DNA of 64,000 bases. Origin: Pseudomonadota bacterium (GTDB lineage: Bacteria; Desulfobacterota; Desulfovibrionia; Desulfovibrionales; Desulfovibrionaceae). The position numbers and the translations under genes are program-made. Numbering within the stretch: the first letter of the stretch is position 1; every line of letters begins with the position of its first letter. Positions 49,831 to 57,032 of the stretch are shown here, piece after piece. The notes under the pieces were generated by a model. The model saw nothing but the letters and a program-made list of their open reading frames with translations. It was not told the origin of the DNA and did no database searches. The stretch covers positions 21,294 to 85,293 of the forward strand of contig JAEWPX010000007.1 of NCBI GenBank assembly GCA_023399375.1, given 5' to 3'.

Positions 49831-50340
49831 ATGAACATCACCATTTTGCACGATCCCAACGTCGAGGCGTCCCGCCACCTCCTGGCCTCTCTGGGTGTCG
49901 CCATCCCCGGGGGCGACGACGTGACCGTGGCGGTGGAGTCCGACACGGTGCGCATCGTCAGCACGCACGGGCTGGCCGTCGGCGTCTGTCCGGCTTTCCC
50001 GGGCTATCCCGTCGCCCTGATCGGCGAGGGGGAAGCGCAACGCATGCTGCCGTTTCCCGATTCCTGGGCGGCGGTCCTGGAGTGGGTGGCCAACCCGCCG
50101 GCCGAGGCCAAGTCCACCACGCTTTCCAAGTACGCCTTCTCGCAGAGGTTCAAGTCGGACGAGATGATCGGCATCCTTGCCCTGCGCAATTCCGATCCCG
50201 CCGTAGGCTTGTTTCTTCAACTCATGGACTACGCCCAAGAGATCGATCTCGAGGACGCCAATATCAAAAGCGGCATCGCGTACCTTGTGACGCTCGGAAA
50301 ATTGACCCAGGACCGGGCCACGGCAATCCTGACGGCGTAG
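49831..50340 (+). CDS. Tail-region hypothetical protein
   Basis: 169 residues. The N-terminal half is beta-rich (MNITILHDPNVEASRHLLASLGVAIP, DDVTVAVESDTVRIVS) with a C-terminal helical bundle (EMIGILALRNSDPAVGLFLQLMDYAQEIDLEDANI). It may be a fibre chaperone or a structural accessory for the adhesin upstream. Function unknown. Confidence 0.55.
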   Translation: MNITILHDPNVEASRHLLASLGVAIPGGDDVTVAVESDTVRIVSTHGLAVGVCPAFPGYPVALIGEGEAQRMLPFPDSWAAVLEWVANPPAEAKSTTLSKYAFSQRFKSDEMIGILALRNSDPAVGLFLQLMDYAQEIDLEDANIKSGIAYLVTLGKLTQDRATAILTA

Positions 50341-50348
50341 GAGGATAT

Positions 50349-51269
50349 ATGACTACCATCCCTGTTGTTGACGTCTCCTGCGCCATCTTCGACGCAGCCG
50401 GTGCCCCGGCAAACGGAGCGGTCATCACGTTCCGCCTGTCTCGTGTGGCGACGGTGAATGGGACCGTCGTTCCCTCCTACGTCACCGTGACCACGGGCAG
50501 CGACGGGACGGCCACAGCGCAGCTTTGCCCGAATACCCTTTGCGGCGGCTCCTACGGCGTGCGGATCACGGCGGCCGGCATCGACTCTCGGGGTGTGGCA
50601 GTCGTCCCGAATGCGGATTGCGTCCTGGATGGGATTTTCCAGCCGGTCCCATACCCGGCGGACACGCTCATCGAGTCGGCCATCGCACAAACAACGGCCC
50701 AGTCCGATGCCGCTTTCGCGTCGGCGACCCAGGCTGCCGCATCCAGGGACGCCGCGGCCGTCAGCGCGAGTGCCGGCGCCGCATCTGCCTCAGACGCCAA
50801 CAACTCGGCCCTGGCTGCTGCCGCATCGGCTGCGACGGCGTTGGGGGCCAAGACGGATGCGCAGGCCGCCCAGGCTGCTGCTGCCGCGTCTCAAGTATCC
50901 GCCGCTGCATCCGCCGCCCTCGCGGCGAGCTACGTCGCCGGGACCGACCCGGATCAGCTTGTCCGCGCAGGTGACCTAGGGACTGCCGCATGGCTGGATC
51001 AAGCATGGCTCTACGCCTCGACCACATGGGACGTGCCATCCTGCGCCAATGCTGCCCAGGTAAGCACCACCGTGGCCGTCCCGGGGGCTGACATTGGTGA
51101 CAAGGTTTTCCCCTCTGCGTCCATTGCACTGTCCGGCCTCAACCTTCGCGGTGAGGTGACAGCCCAGGATATCGTGACCCTGTACCTGTCCAATCTGACT
51201 GGATCGGCCGTCGATCTGGCGTCCGCCACCTACTACGTCGCCGTCCTCAAGCGCGTCGCCACGAGGTAA
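50349..51269 (+). CDS. Tail fibre protein with Ala-rich coiled coil
   Basis: 306 residues. An N-terminal Ig-like beta domain (VVDVSCAIFDAAGAPANGAVITFRL, SYVTVTTGSDGTATAQL) is followed by an Ala/Ser-rich helical shaft (SASAGAASASDANNSALAAAASAATALG...) typical of trimeric fibre stems, and a beta-type C-terminal tip. The repeat pattern in the shaft explains GC-rich repetitive DNA. Confidence 0.7.
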   Translation: MTTIPVVDVSCAIFDAAGAPANGAVITFRLSRVATVNGTVVPSYVTVTTGSDGTATAQLCPNTLCGGSYGVRITAAGIDSRGVAVVPNADCVLDGIFQPVPYPADTLIESAIAQTTAQSDAAFASATQAAASRDAAAVSASAGAASASDANNSALAAAASAATALGAKTDAQAAQAAAAASQVSAAASAALAASYVAGTDPDQLVRAGDLGTAAWLDQAWLYASTTWDVPSCANAAQVSTTVAVPGADIGDKVFPSASIALSGLNLRGEVTAQDIVTLYLSNLTGSAVDLASATYYVAVLKRVATR

Positions 51270-51272
51270 TTT

Positions 51273-51977
51273 ATGAGCTACCCTGCACCGATCCTTAATC
51301 TCGATTTTGCAAATGCCAAACAGCTTATTCACCCGGCCGTCGCGTTCTCCCGCGCCAGCGCCCGCAGTTACGTAGACAGCACGGGGACGTCTAGGACGGC
51401 GAGGGCTGGCGTGCCGCGCTTCACTCATGCTTCTGCAACTGGGGAAAGCCTTGGCCTTATGGTTGACCCGCAGGAGACGATCGAGAGCGTCGTTTACGCG
51501 ACTGACGTGTGCAGCGTTGACCTGACGCGACTCCAGGATGCGGCGAGAAATCCGTTGTGGACGGGAACGGAGGGGACGATTGTTGTTGACGCCATAGCCC
51601 CGCCAACAACCGATGAGTCGTTTGTAATGATGATTGGTGACGCTAACAACAGAATATCTATCGACCGTACCGCAGGTGGCGGGATTGATTTTTACGCTTA
51701 CGGGGGCTCTGCTGTGACTGGCATCATACATAGCCCTACCGTTGGAGCTTCTAACAGGTTCCGTTTTTGTTACGGATTTGCGAGTGGAGCAGCAAAACTA
51801 TCCGTCAACGGTGGAAACGTGCTGTCCGCAACGGGGCTGGTTGTCCCATCTCCGTTGTCTACTCTTTGGATAGGCAGTCTTGTCGGTGTACTGACGTGGG
51901 GCGGGACGTTCCGATCTGTGCAGGTTTACAATCGTCTCATTCCCGATGCCTACTTCCCGGCCCTGTCCACCATGTAG
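51273..51977 (+). CDS. Laminin-G/ConA-like tail protein
   Basis: 234 residues. The pattern (LDFANAKQLIHPAVAFSRASARSYVDSTG, FRFCYGFASGAAKLSVNGG, LWIGSLVGVLTWGGTFRSVQVYNRLIPDA) is a concanavalin/LamG-like sandwich found on phage tail proteins with a carbohydrate-binding role. It is one of several candidate receptor-binding subunits. Confidence 0.7.
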   Translation: MSYPAPILNLDFANAKQLIHPAVAFSRASARSYVDSTGTSRTARAGVPRFTHASATGESLGLMVDPQETIESVVYATDVCSVDLTRLQDAARNPLWTGTEGTIVVDAIAPPTTDESFVMMIGDANNRISIDRTAGGGIDFYAYGGSAVTGIIHSPTVGASNRFRFCYGFASGAAKLSVNGGNVLSATGLVVPSPLSTLWIGSLVGVLTWGGTFRSVQVYNRLIPDAYFPALSTM

Positions 51978-51985
51978 GAGCGATC

Positions 51986-52738
51986 ATGCAATACGATATA
52001 TGCCTCAAATGCACGGGCCTGCCCGCCCTTATCGCCGCCCTCGCGCCCTATGGCTTGACGACAACGGACGATACCGGTGCAGCCGTCCTCCTGACAGCCT
52101 CGCATGACCACGCCCTGGCCTACGTCGGCCGTGTCGTCGAGACGCCCGCCGTGATCGACCGGAATGGCCGCGTCGTCGCCGAGGCGGCCTACTGGCCAGG
52201 CGAGTACGCGATCCTGCGCGCCGAGGAGGCGATCCTGGACCGAGTCGCGGGCGCGGCGATGGCCGGGGTGGAGATACTGGACGCGCCGCCGGTGGGGTGC
52301 CCGACGTTTGGGGGCTGGATACAACGACCGGCACAACCAACAGCCGCGCAACGAACCGCCGAGGCGGTGGCAGCGCGCACGCTGGAGGCGGCGTCGGCGT
52401 GTTCGGCAGTGCTGTCTTCGCTTCGCTCCCGGTTTGCGAGTGGCGAGGAGTTGACATGGCAGGCGCAACTTGCCGAGGCGCGAGCGATCCTGGCCGATCC
52501 TGCGCTCCCGGCTACCAGTTATCCGACCATCTCCGGCATCATCGCCGTGACGGGCGAGACGGCGGCGGACTTCGCGGCCCAGGTCATCAAAAACAGCACG
52601 ACATGGACGATAGTGAGCGCCTACGTCATTGGCCAGCGGCAAGCGTTCGTGGCGGCCATCAAGGCCGCCGCAGCCAAGGACGGCGCGACCGTGGCCGACG
52701 TGCTGGCCGTGCCGCTGGCGATCACGCTGCCAACTTAG
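51986..52738 (+). CDS. C-terminal tail-fibre assembly protein candidate
   Basis: 250 residues, ending 102 bp before attR. The N-terminal ~110 residues are globular (YDICLKCTGLPALIAALAPYGLTTTDD); the C-terminal half is Ala-rich helical (TAAQRTAEAVAARTLEAASACSAVL...). The shape resembles tail-fibre assembly chaperones. It is the last gene of the late operon. Uncertain. Confidence 0.5.
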   Translation: MQYDICLKCTGLPALIAALAPYGLTTTDDTGAAVLLTASHDHALAYVGRVVETPAVIDRNGRVVAEAAYWPGEYAILRAEEAILDRVAGAAMAGVEILDAPPVGCPTFGGWIQRPAQPTAAQRTAEAVAARTLEAASACSAVLSSLRSRFASGEELTWQAQLAEARAILADPALPATSYPTISGIIAVTGETAADFAAQVIKNSTTWTIVSAYVIGQRQAFVAAIKAAAAKDGATVADVLAVPLAITLPT

Positions 52739-52839
52739 GGGTATAGCCCGGGGTATAAACGGTGCCGACAGGGTATGGAAACGCTTGCAGGATGAGACGG
52801 CAGGCCGAGATAAACAGTATGTGCGCAAGGCGGTTCGGA

Positions 52840-52888
52840 GCCTCTCACGCCGCTAACAGGGGTTCAAATCCCCTTGGGGACGCCAAGA
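52840..52888 (+). repeat. attR of prophage 1, shared with element 2 (49-bp direct repeat)
   Basis: Identical to 13078-13126, it carries the 3' part of tRNA-Glu but no 5' part, so it is not a functional tRNA. A second related integrase gene starts 92 bp after it in the same orientation as at attL, so this copy probably also serves as the left end of element 2. Confidence 0.93.
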
Positions 52889-52893
52889 AATTC

Positions 52894-52927
52894 AGCTGGT
52901 TACCTGTCCAGGGTAACCAGCTTTTTT
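52894..52927. terminator. Terminator just inside element 2
   Basis: Arms AGCTGGTTACC (52894-52904) and GGTAACCAGCT (52912-52922) form a perfect 11-bp stem, followed rightward by a run of T. It could be the original tRNA-Glu terminator of the host or the element's own. On the leftward strand the sequence after the hairpin has no T-run. Confidence 0.85.
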
Positions 52928-52979
52928 CTTTGTCCACACGAAGTCCACATTTACGACTTCCCTAGTCATGTATTGCGGT

Positions 52980-54089
52980 TCACTCGGTGGCTGCTTTCTG
53001 CATGCTGATCACCTTCCCCGGACCTCGCTGCCCCATCACCGCCTCCATCGCATCGTGAGTTTGTTTAAATCCAAGGGTTTGCAAGTACCTCGTCGTCGTT
53101 TGCGGCGACTTGTGGCGCAACACCGCTTGAACCACCGCAACCGGTTGCCCTTCTTGATAAAGAATGCTCGCGGTGAGGTGGCGAATGGAGTGAAACCCAA
53201 ACTCCCTCACCCCTGCTTTCTTGCACAGGCGCTCCATCAGGTGCTGCCTGTTGGTGAAGGGCTGGCCCAGATATTCCTTGCAGAACGCATGCTCCTCCAC
53301 GTTCACGAAGACGAAGTCTGAGGCGATGGGCCTGTGCTCCCACCACGCCATGAGGACCTTCTTCAGTCGCTGCACCATGGGCACTGGATCGGCCTCCAGG
53401 TCGCCTCCAGCGCGTTTTCTGGTCCAAAGGGTAACGGTGTTCGCTGCGAAGTCGATGTCCGACCATTTGAGGCGAAACACTTCGCTTCGCCGCGCCGCCA
53501 GGAAAAGGAACACCAGCAGCATGACCCTGTCCTGACCCGTGGCCACTTCATAGACCTTCCAGAAGTCCTCCTCCGAGGGCACATACCTGGGTTGGCGCTT
53601 CTCAGGGAACCGGTCAATGACTTGAAAAGGACACTGCCCCTCAGGGAAGTTCGGCAGATACCTTCTTCCCCAATTCCAGGCACTTATCAGGACCTTGCGC
53701 TCCTTGTTCGCCGCGTATCCCGAGCGCTTCCTGTACTGGTCGGTCAGGAACTTCAAAGATTCAGGGACGGTGATGTCGTCCAATTCGGTGGAGCTTCCGA
53801 AGCGACTGAGAGCCCGCTTCAACACCCCCTGCTTTTCAACGTAAGTCTTCCTACTCTGGCGGGTTTTTACGAAGTCCAGATAGGAGTTTGCCAGGTCAAT
53901 CAGCTTCGGCGAGCCCGTGGCGGTCGGGGTCGGTTTCTTCATGATGCGGCGCTGCTTTTCCTCCCACTTTTCCGCTGCCCGCTTGCTTTTCTCGGACCCG
54001 TCCGGGAACAACTTTTCTTTTCGCTTCCCGTTGAATGTGACGACACCCCGCCATCGCGGCGGATTGAACTTCGTTATCAGCGCTGGCAT
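52980..54089 (-). CDS. int: Tyrosine integrase of element 2
   Basis: 369 residues; GGGAGG lies 6 nt upstream of the ATG at 54089. The catalytic residues are R200 (LAARRSE), H300 and R303 (HSIRH), H326 (LRHKSP) and Y335 (TRYLQT). The YVPSE-DFWK stretch, RQH-MERLCK and HSIRHLTAS segments match the integrase of prophage 1, so both probably use the same tRNA site. Its stop lies 92 bp from the att repeat. Confidence 0.94.
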   Translation of the reverse strand: MPALITKFNPPRWRGVVTFNGKRKEKLFPDGSEKSKRAAEKWEEKQRRIMKKPTPTATGSPKLIDLANSYLDFVKTRQSRKTYVEKQGVLKRALSRFGSSTELDDITVPESLKFLTDQYRKRSGYAANKERKVLISAWNWGRRYLPNFPEGQCPFQVIDRFPEKRQPRYVPSEEDFWKVYEVATGQDRVMLLVFLFLAARRSEVFRLKWSDIDFAANTVTLWTRKRAGGDLEADPVPMVQRLKKVLMAWWEHRPIASDFVFVNVEEHAFCKEYLGQPFTNRQHLMERLCKKAGVREFGFHSIRHLTASILYQEGQPVAVVQAVLRHKSPQTTTRYLQTLGFKQTHDAMEAVMGQRGPGKVISMQKAATE

Positions 54090-54273
54090 GGATTACCTCC
54101 CGAACCTTGTTCTCAAAAAACCTGATTTTCCCAAGAGCGACTTCGACACCGCCCCACCGGTCGCGATACTTCCGAACAGTGTTGACGCTCACCCTCAGCC
54201 TCTTGGCGAGCTCCTGTGGCGTCATGGCCCGCCCCAGCTCGTCATCCAGAGTCATAAGCGTTTCCAGTGGCAT
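53896..54273 (-). CDS. Excisionase-like HTH protein overlapping integrase of element 2
   Basis: AGGAGG lies 6 nt upstream of ATG 54273; 125 residues. The first ~62 residues contain an HTH domain (MTPQELAKRLRVSVNTVRKYRDRWGG) ending in RFFENKVREVIHA. From there the frame runs about 63 codons more inside the integrase gene. As in prophage 1, the integrase ATG lies within the Ile-His-Ala codons (ATCCATGCC) and in the same relative frame. This repeat of the architecture suggests a constraint. It is likely a directionality or regulatory factor. Confidence 0.7.
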   Translation of the reverse strand: MPLETLMTLDDELGRAMTPQELAKRLRVSVNTVRKYRDRWGGVEVALGKIRFFENKVREVIHASADNEVQSAAMAGCRHIQREAKRKVVPGRVREKQAGSGKVGGKAAPHHEETDPDRHGLAEAD

Positions 54274-54464
54274 TGATTCCTCCTCAAAGACATGAAGCCA
54301 TTAATTATAATGGTTTAGACAATCTGGACTGTGCAGCAGAGCGCCTCTCTCGCAATAGTGGCGCGGGGATCTATTGTAAGTCAGTAAAAAATTTATGCAA
54401 CAGCTATTTTAAAATTGCATTAATGCAGTTTCTGATCCTCAGTGTGCTTGTACTAAACGGTTTT

Positions 54465-54491
54465 GAATGGGCCTCGCTATGAGGCCCATTC
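54465..54491. terminator. Hairpin between the HTH/int block and the small recombinase gene
   Basis: Perfect 11-bp arms GAATGGGCCTC (54465-54475) and GAGGCCCATTC (54481-54491) with a 5-nt loop, right after the recombinase stop codon in its direction of transcription. T-runs are weak on both sides (rightward TGTTTATAT; leftward none), so it may act as a transcript-end processing hairpin. Confidence 0.55.
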
Positions 54492-54494
54492 TGT

Positions 54495-55055
54495 TTATAT
54501 GGTGTGATGCAGAATTTCCTCTACGCACTCGTCCGTCAGGCCCAGATAAACCTGAGTGGTTCTGGGCGAACTGTGATTAAGCCTTCTGCTCAGTACCTCC
54601 CAACTGGTTCCGTACTTGGTCCGTTGGAACCAGCAGAAGGTTTTACGCAGCGAATGGGCACCCAGATTCTGCTTCAGTCCGATCATGGCTCCCCATTCCT
54701 TCACGAGCCGGGTGACTCGGAAAGTCGTCAGGGGGTAGTTCGACCCTTTGCGGCTACGGAACAGGAAATGTGTTTCGTCGGGTTTTACCTCCGCGTAGTA
54801 TTCGTCGAAGGCTTTCTTGATTTCCTTATTGACCACGAAGACATTGGTCTTCCCCGTTTTGCGTTCCTTGACAGTGATGCTGTCCCCCAGCTTTGCATAA
54901 AGCAGATGCTTCACACGAAGCTCGGTGAGGATCGTTTGCACACGCAGGCCACTGTTGATCCCGAGGATGAAGAGTAACCTGTCTCTTGGTTTGTCGCGAA
55001 GCAACTTCTTTATCGCCTTGACTTGCTGTTCCTCTCGAATTGGTTCAACTCGCAT
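54495..55055 (-). CDS. Catalytic-core-only tyrosine recombinase
   Basis: 186 residues from ATG 55055 (AAGGAGG upstream); longer starts would cover the half-site at 55067-55079. Catalytic residues: R38 (NSGLRVQ), Lys in KERKTGKT, H134 and R137 (HSLRK), H161 (LNHSSP) and nucleophile Y170 (TQVYLGL). The N-terminal core-binding domain of ordinary integrases is missing. A matching inverted repeat with 8-bp spacer lies 135 bp upstream. The enzyme could resolve dimers or invert DNA. Confidence 0.88.
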   Translation of the reverse strand: MRVEPIREEQQVKAIKKLLRDKPRDRLLFILGINSGLRVQTILTELRVKHLLYAKLGDSITVKERKTGKTNVFVVNKEIKKAFDEYYAEVKPDETHFLFRSRKGSNYPLTTFRVTRLVKEWGAMIGLKQNLGAHSLRKTFCWFQRTKYGTSWEVLSRRLNHSSPRTTQVYLGLTDECVEEILHHTI

Positions 55056-55066
55056 GGTCCCTCCTT

Positions 55067-55079
55067 GAATGTCCGTTTT
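55067..55079. repeat. Extra half-site in the recombinase leader
   Basis: GAATGTCCGTTTT repeats one arm of the site at 55190-55221, only 12 bp from the recombinase start codon, next to its Shine-Dalgarno. No partner arm follows. The recombinase may bind here to control its own translation or transcription. Confidence 0.6.
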
Positions 55080-55189
55080 CAGTTCCAGGATGGTAGAATC
55101 ATCCTTTTGAAATGGCACGACGGGGGATGCCCAAGGGGCAATCCCATATAAATAGTCAAAATACTTCGACGTTTTCAGGGGATGGGCTC

Positions 55190-55221
55190 GAATGTCCGTT
55201 TCTACGATAAAACGGACATTC
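55190..55221. repeat. lox/FRT-like inverted repeat: probable recombination site
   Basis: Arms GAATGTCCGTTT (55190-55201) and AAACGGACATTC (55210-55221) are perfectly inverted, 12 bp each, around an asymmetric 8-bp spacer CTACGATA. This is the geometry of lox or FRT core sites. It lies in the intergenic region upstream of the core-only recombinase gene and downstream of the toxin-like peptide gene. Confidence 0.75.
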
Positions 55222-55302
55222 AGAACTGTAAGATTTAATATCTCTGTAAAGACTGGGAAAAACTCGAATGAAGGTCAGCAATCTTGCCGTTATCAATAAG
55301 AC

Positions 55303-55337
55303 CAAAACAACAAGAAGAAGGCACCCATAAGAGTGCC
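55303..55337 (-). terminator. Terminator of the toxin-like peptide gene
   Basis: Read leftward: arms GGCACTC (55331-55337) and GGGTGCC (55320-55326) around TTAT, followed by TTCTTCTTGTTGTTTT. It starts 19 bp after the stop codon of the small peptide gene. Confidence 0.65.
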
Positions 55338-55356
55338 CTCCTCGTGAAAAGCACAG

Positions 55357-55470
55357 CTACAACGATTTTCGTATTACTACAATAATTGCTGCTTTTAGCA
55401 CCTCCCTGAATATCTCTGACTGCATAGCTCCAATGACAAGCCCTATTGGGCCTGATAGTGCTAATAGCAT
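55357..55470 (-). CDS. Small hydrophobic peptide, type I toxin-like
   Basis: 37 residues from ATG 55470, with AGGAGG 7 nt upstream: MLLALSGPIGLVIGAM starts a hydrophobic segment, then SEIFREVLKAAIIVVIRKSL with a basic end. A single ~20-residue hydrophobic stretch with an internal Pro and a charged C-terminus is the pattern of Ldr/Fst-type toxins of type I toxin-antitoxin systems. It has its own promoter-like upstream AT-rich DNA and terminator. No antisense RNA gene was identified. Confidence 0.6.
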   Translation of the reverse strand: MLLALSGPIGLVIGAMQSEIFREVLKAAIIVVIRKSL

Positions 55471-55708
55471 CAGACAACCTCCTGTTTTGGGTTTTATTCG
55501 TTGCTTATTAATATCTGTATGTAGAGTTGCTATACAATGTCCTTTCTATAGAGACGAGAAATTTAAAGATATTGGGTATTACGGATGAAAAGTATGCGAC
55601 TGACAAAATCCGGCGAAGGTGGTAGCGAAACAATGGGAGAGGGTTCAAGCGATGGAGCGGCAAGCCAGTCCCGAGACGTAGAGTGTAGGCTTTTCTGGTT
55701 CTGACAAT

Positions 55709-56143
55709 ATGCGTCTCTTGAAGATCATAGCCTGTACCATGGTCCAGAAGCATTCCAGGCGTACTGTCGGGAAAATGTTCAACACGACGTATTATTGTAG
55801 CAATCCCAGGAAAGCAGCTTCCTTGGGTTCTTATGTGTATCACAAAACTGTCAATGATGCCGAATTCGTAAGGATTGAGTGCCGTTATAAAAGACCGTTC
55901 TTCAAAAAATTAAAAATTACGAGGATGGAAGATGCAGGGACCATTAACCCCCAGGTGATTTTTAGCAAACTTGACTTCAAATTGTTCAACGTCAAGCGAT
56001 TCCTAAAGAAGTTACTCCGCCTCCAAGCTCTTTCGGAAGGGGATGAAAAGTCAAAGGCTCTCGCCATCGAAGATTATTTCTTTAAGAACTTCAATGAACC
56101 GCAAGGTGATGGCATTCTTTCTGCTTCTATCATGTTGCAGTAA
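55709..56143 (+). CDS. Fragment resembling the C-terminal half of a replication protein
   Basis: 144 residues. TTYYCSNPRKAASLGSYVYHKTVNDAEFVRIECRYKR resembles the region of rolling-circle/phage replication initiators that reads YxGSRxSxxxxRxYxK followed by RxExRxKR. The catalytic Tyr region and N-terminal half typical of these proteins are not present, so it may be a truncated gene. The first residues, up to about Met23 (55775), are probably not translated. Similarity is weak and by eye. Confidence 0.4.
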   Translation: MRLLKIIACTMVQKHSRRTVGKMFNTTYYCSNPRKAASLGSYVYHKTVNDAEFVRIECRYKRPFFKKLKITRMEDAGTINPQVIFSKLDFKLFNVKRFLKKLLRLQALSEGDEKSKALAIEDYFFKNFNEPQGDGILSASIMLQ

Positions 56144-56382
56144 ATGACAAGTCATCATCGAGCCTATTTTTATATTCATCCAATATGTATTTACTTGAAA
56201 AAATTGATGGCTGTGGCATCGTTTATGTAACGACGAATGAATAGCCTTTGTTTAGATGTTGTGTCTCTTTTATGAGACAGGTGCTTTGTCTTTGTAGAAA
56301 TTATTTTTCGAGTGCAACGGCAAAGTTCCTATTTTTTTACATATTAATGGTGCTCCAATCATGTTGTAGGATGCCAGTTCTG

Positions 56383-56428
56383 CAAAAAATAGAAATGGTC
56401 ACACCCACCTTGGTAGGCAGGTGTGACC
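56383..56428 (-). terminator. Terminator of the AbrB-like gene
   Basis: Arms GGTCACACC (56397-56405) and GGTGTGACC (56420-56428) form a 9-bp outer stem with further pairing inside; read leftward it is followed by ATTTCTATTTTTT. It lies 9 bp after the stop codon. Confidence 0.8.
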
Positions 56429-56436
56429 GTTGCCAG

Positions 56437-56856
56437 TTATAGTCCCTCGGGGCTTTCCGGTTCATTCGCCTCAGTGGCGGTCTCGTCCTTGATCCGGGTG
56501 AGAACGATCCTGTCGTTGTCGACCTCGATTTCGAACTGGTCATTGGGCGCGTAGGTTGATCCGGGGCAGTCCAGCATGTTCTTGGTGAGACGAATCTCAC
56601 CCTTGAAATTGACCATGGGCCTTTTCAGGTTACGGACGTACAGTCCCGGCACTTCATAGACCTTGCGGTCCCTGGTGATGAGCTTCAGGACGTGCTGTCG
56701 GAGGCTCTGCTTGCTGACAATCCCAAGCGCTGCTTGGATTTCGTCCGCGCTCTTCCCGGCATTGATCATGTCCCGCAACACCTTCTCATCGAACTTCGAT
56801 TCGAAGTGGCGCTTCTTGGATTCGCCCTTGGGGGTGTCGGCATTCTTCTTTGTCAT
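56437..56856 (-). CDS. AbrB-like transcriptional regulator with N-terminal HTH-type region
   Basis: 139 residues; an excellent AGGAGGTT precedes the ATG at 56856. Residues ~20-65 are helical (FDEKVLRDMINAGKSADEIQAALGIVSKQSLRQHVLKLI), like an HTH with an EIQAALG/KQSLRQHV recognition helix. Residues ~80-125 (VNFKGEIRLTKNMLDCPG..., QFEIEVDNDRIVLTRI) form an AbrB-type swapped-hairpin-like strand pattern. It probably binds DNA as a dimer or tetramer. A 16-bp palindrome lies 88 bp upstream. Confidence 0.7.
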   Translation of the reverse strand: MTKKNADTPKGESKKRHFESKFDEKVLRDMINAGKSADEIQAALGIVSKQSLRQHVLKLITRDRKVYEVPGLYVRNLKRPMVNFKGEIRLTKNMLDCPGSTYAPNDQFEIEVDNDRIVLTRIKDETATEANEPESPEGL

Positions 56857-56943
56857 TGAGATAACCTCCTGTGTTTATGGATAATATCTCTATGACTACC
56901 TTCAATAGGTCGGGGCACTTACATGGCGATCTCGGGACCGTTC

Positions 56944-56959
56944 GCGCAGCATCCTGCGC
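56944..56959. promoter_or_regulatory. Palindromic operator copy 1 (upstream of AbrB-like gene)
   Basis: GCGCAGCATCCTGCGC has inverted arms GCGCAG/CTGCGC with 4-bp centre. With the 11 bp beyond (to 56970) it equals the copy at 60980-61006, read on the other strand, with one mismatch in 27. It lies 88 bp before the AbrB-like start codon. Confidence 0.65.
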
Positions 56960-56980
56960 ATTTGGTTTTCATTGGACGCA

Positions 56981-57010
56981 AAAAAAGGACCGGCTTGTCA
57001 CCGGTCCTTT
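56981..57010 (-). terminator. Terminator of the TGT-like gene
   Basis: Arms AAAGGACCGG and CCGGTCCTTT form a 10-bp stem (56984-57010) around a 7-nt loop; leftward it is followed by a run of T. It ends the three-gene operon. Confidence 0.88.
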
Positions 57011-57032
57011 CATTGTCGGCTTTAATGGACCC

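Larger units (their letters stand above)
13078..52888. mobile_element. Prophage 1: complete P22-like podovirus integrated in tRNA-Glu
   Basis: The element is about 39.8 kb between exact 49-bp att repeats. It holds an integrase beside attL, a leftward early operon, a divergent S24 repressor/Cro-like switch, rightward replication genes, and one long late operon with lysis, terminase, P22-type portal, scaffold, coat, DNA-stabilisation (gp4/gp10-like), ejection and adhesin genes. No contractile or long-tail genes (tape measure, sheath, baseplate) are present, which fits a short-tailed virus. No frameshift in an essential gene was noticed, so it may be inducible. Confidence 0.93.
55056..55356. other. 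Intergenic region holding the recombination site and a terminator
   Basis: 301 bp. It contains the half-site, the 55190-55221 inverted repeat and the hairpin of the small peptide gene. No coding frame with a plausible start was found. Confidence 0.5.

Noticed and set aside
52840..52915. Second tRNA-Glu gene
   Set aside because: Only the 3' part of the tRNA is present, with no 5' acceptor arm or D arm; it is attR.
54267..54482. 71-codon plus-strand frame after the HTH gene
   Set aside because: Its first part is antisense to the HTH ribosome site; no Shine-Dalgarno and no similarity to any family I know.
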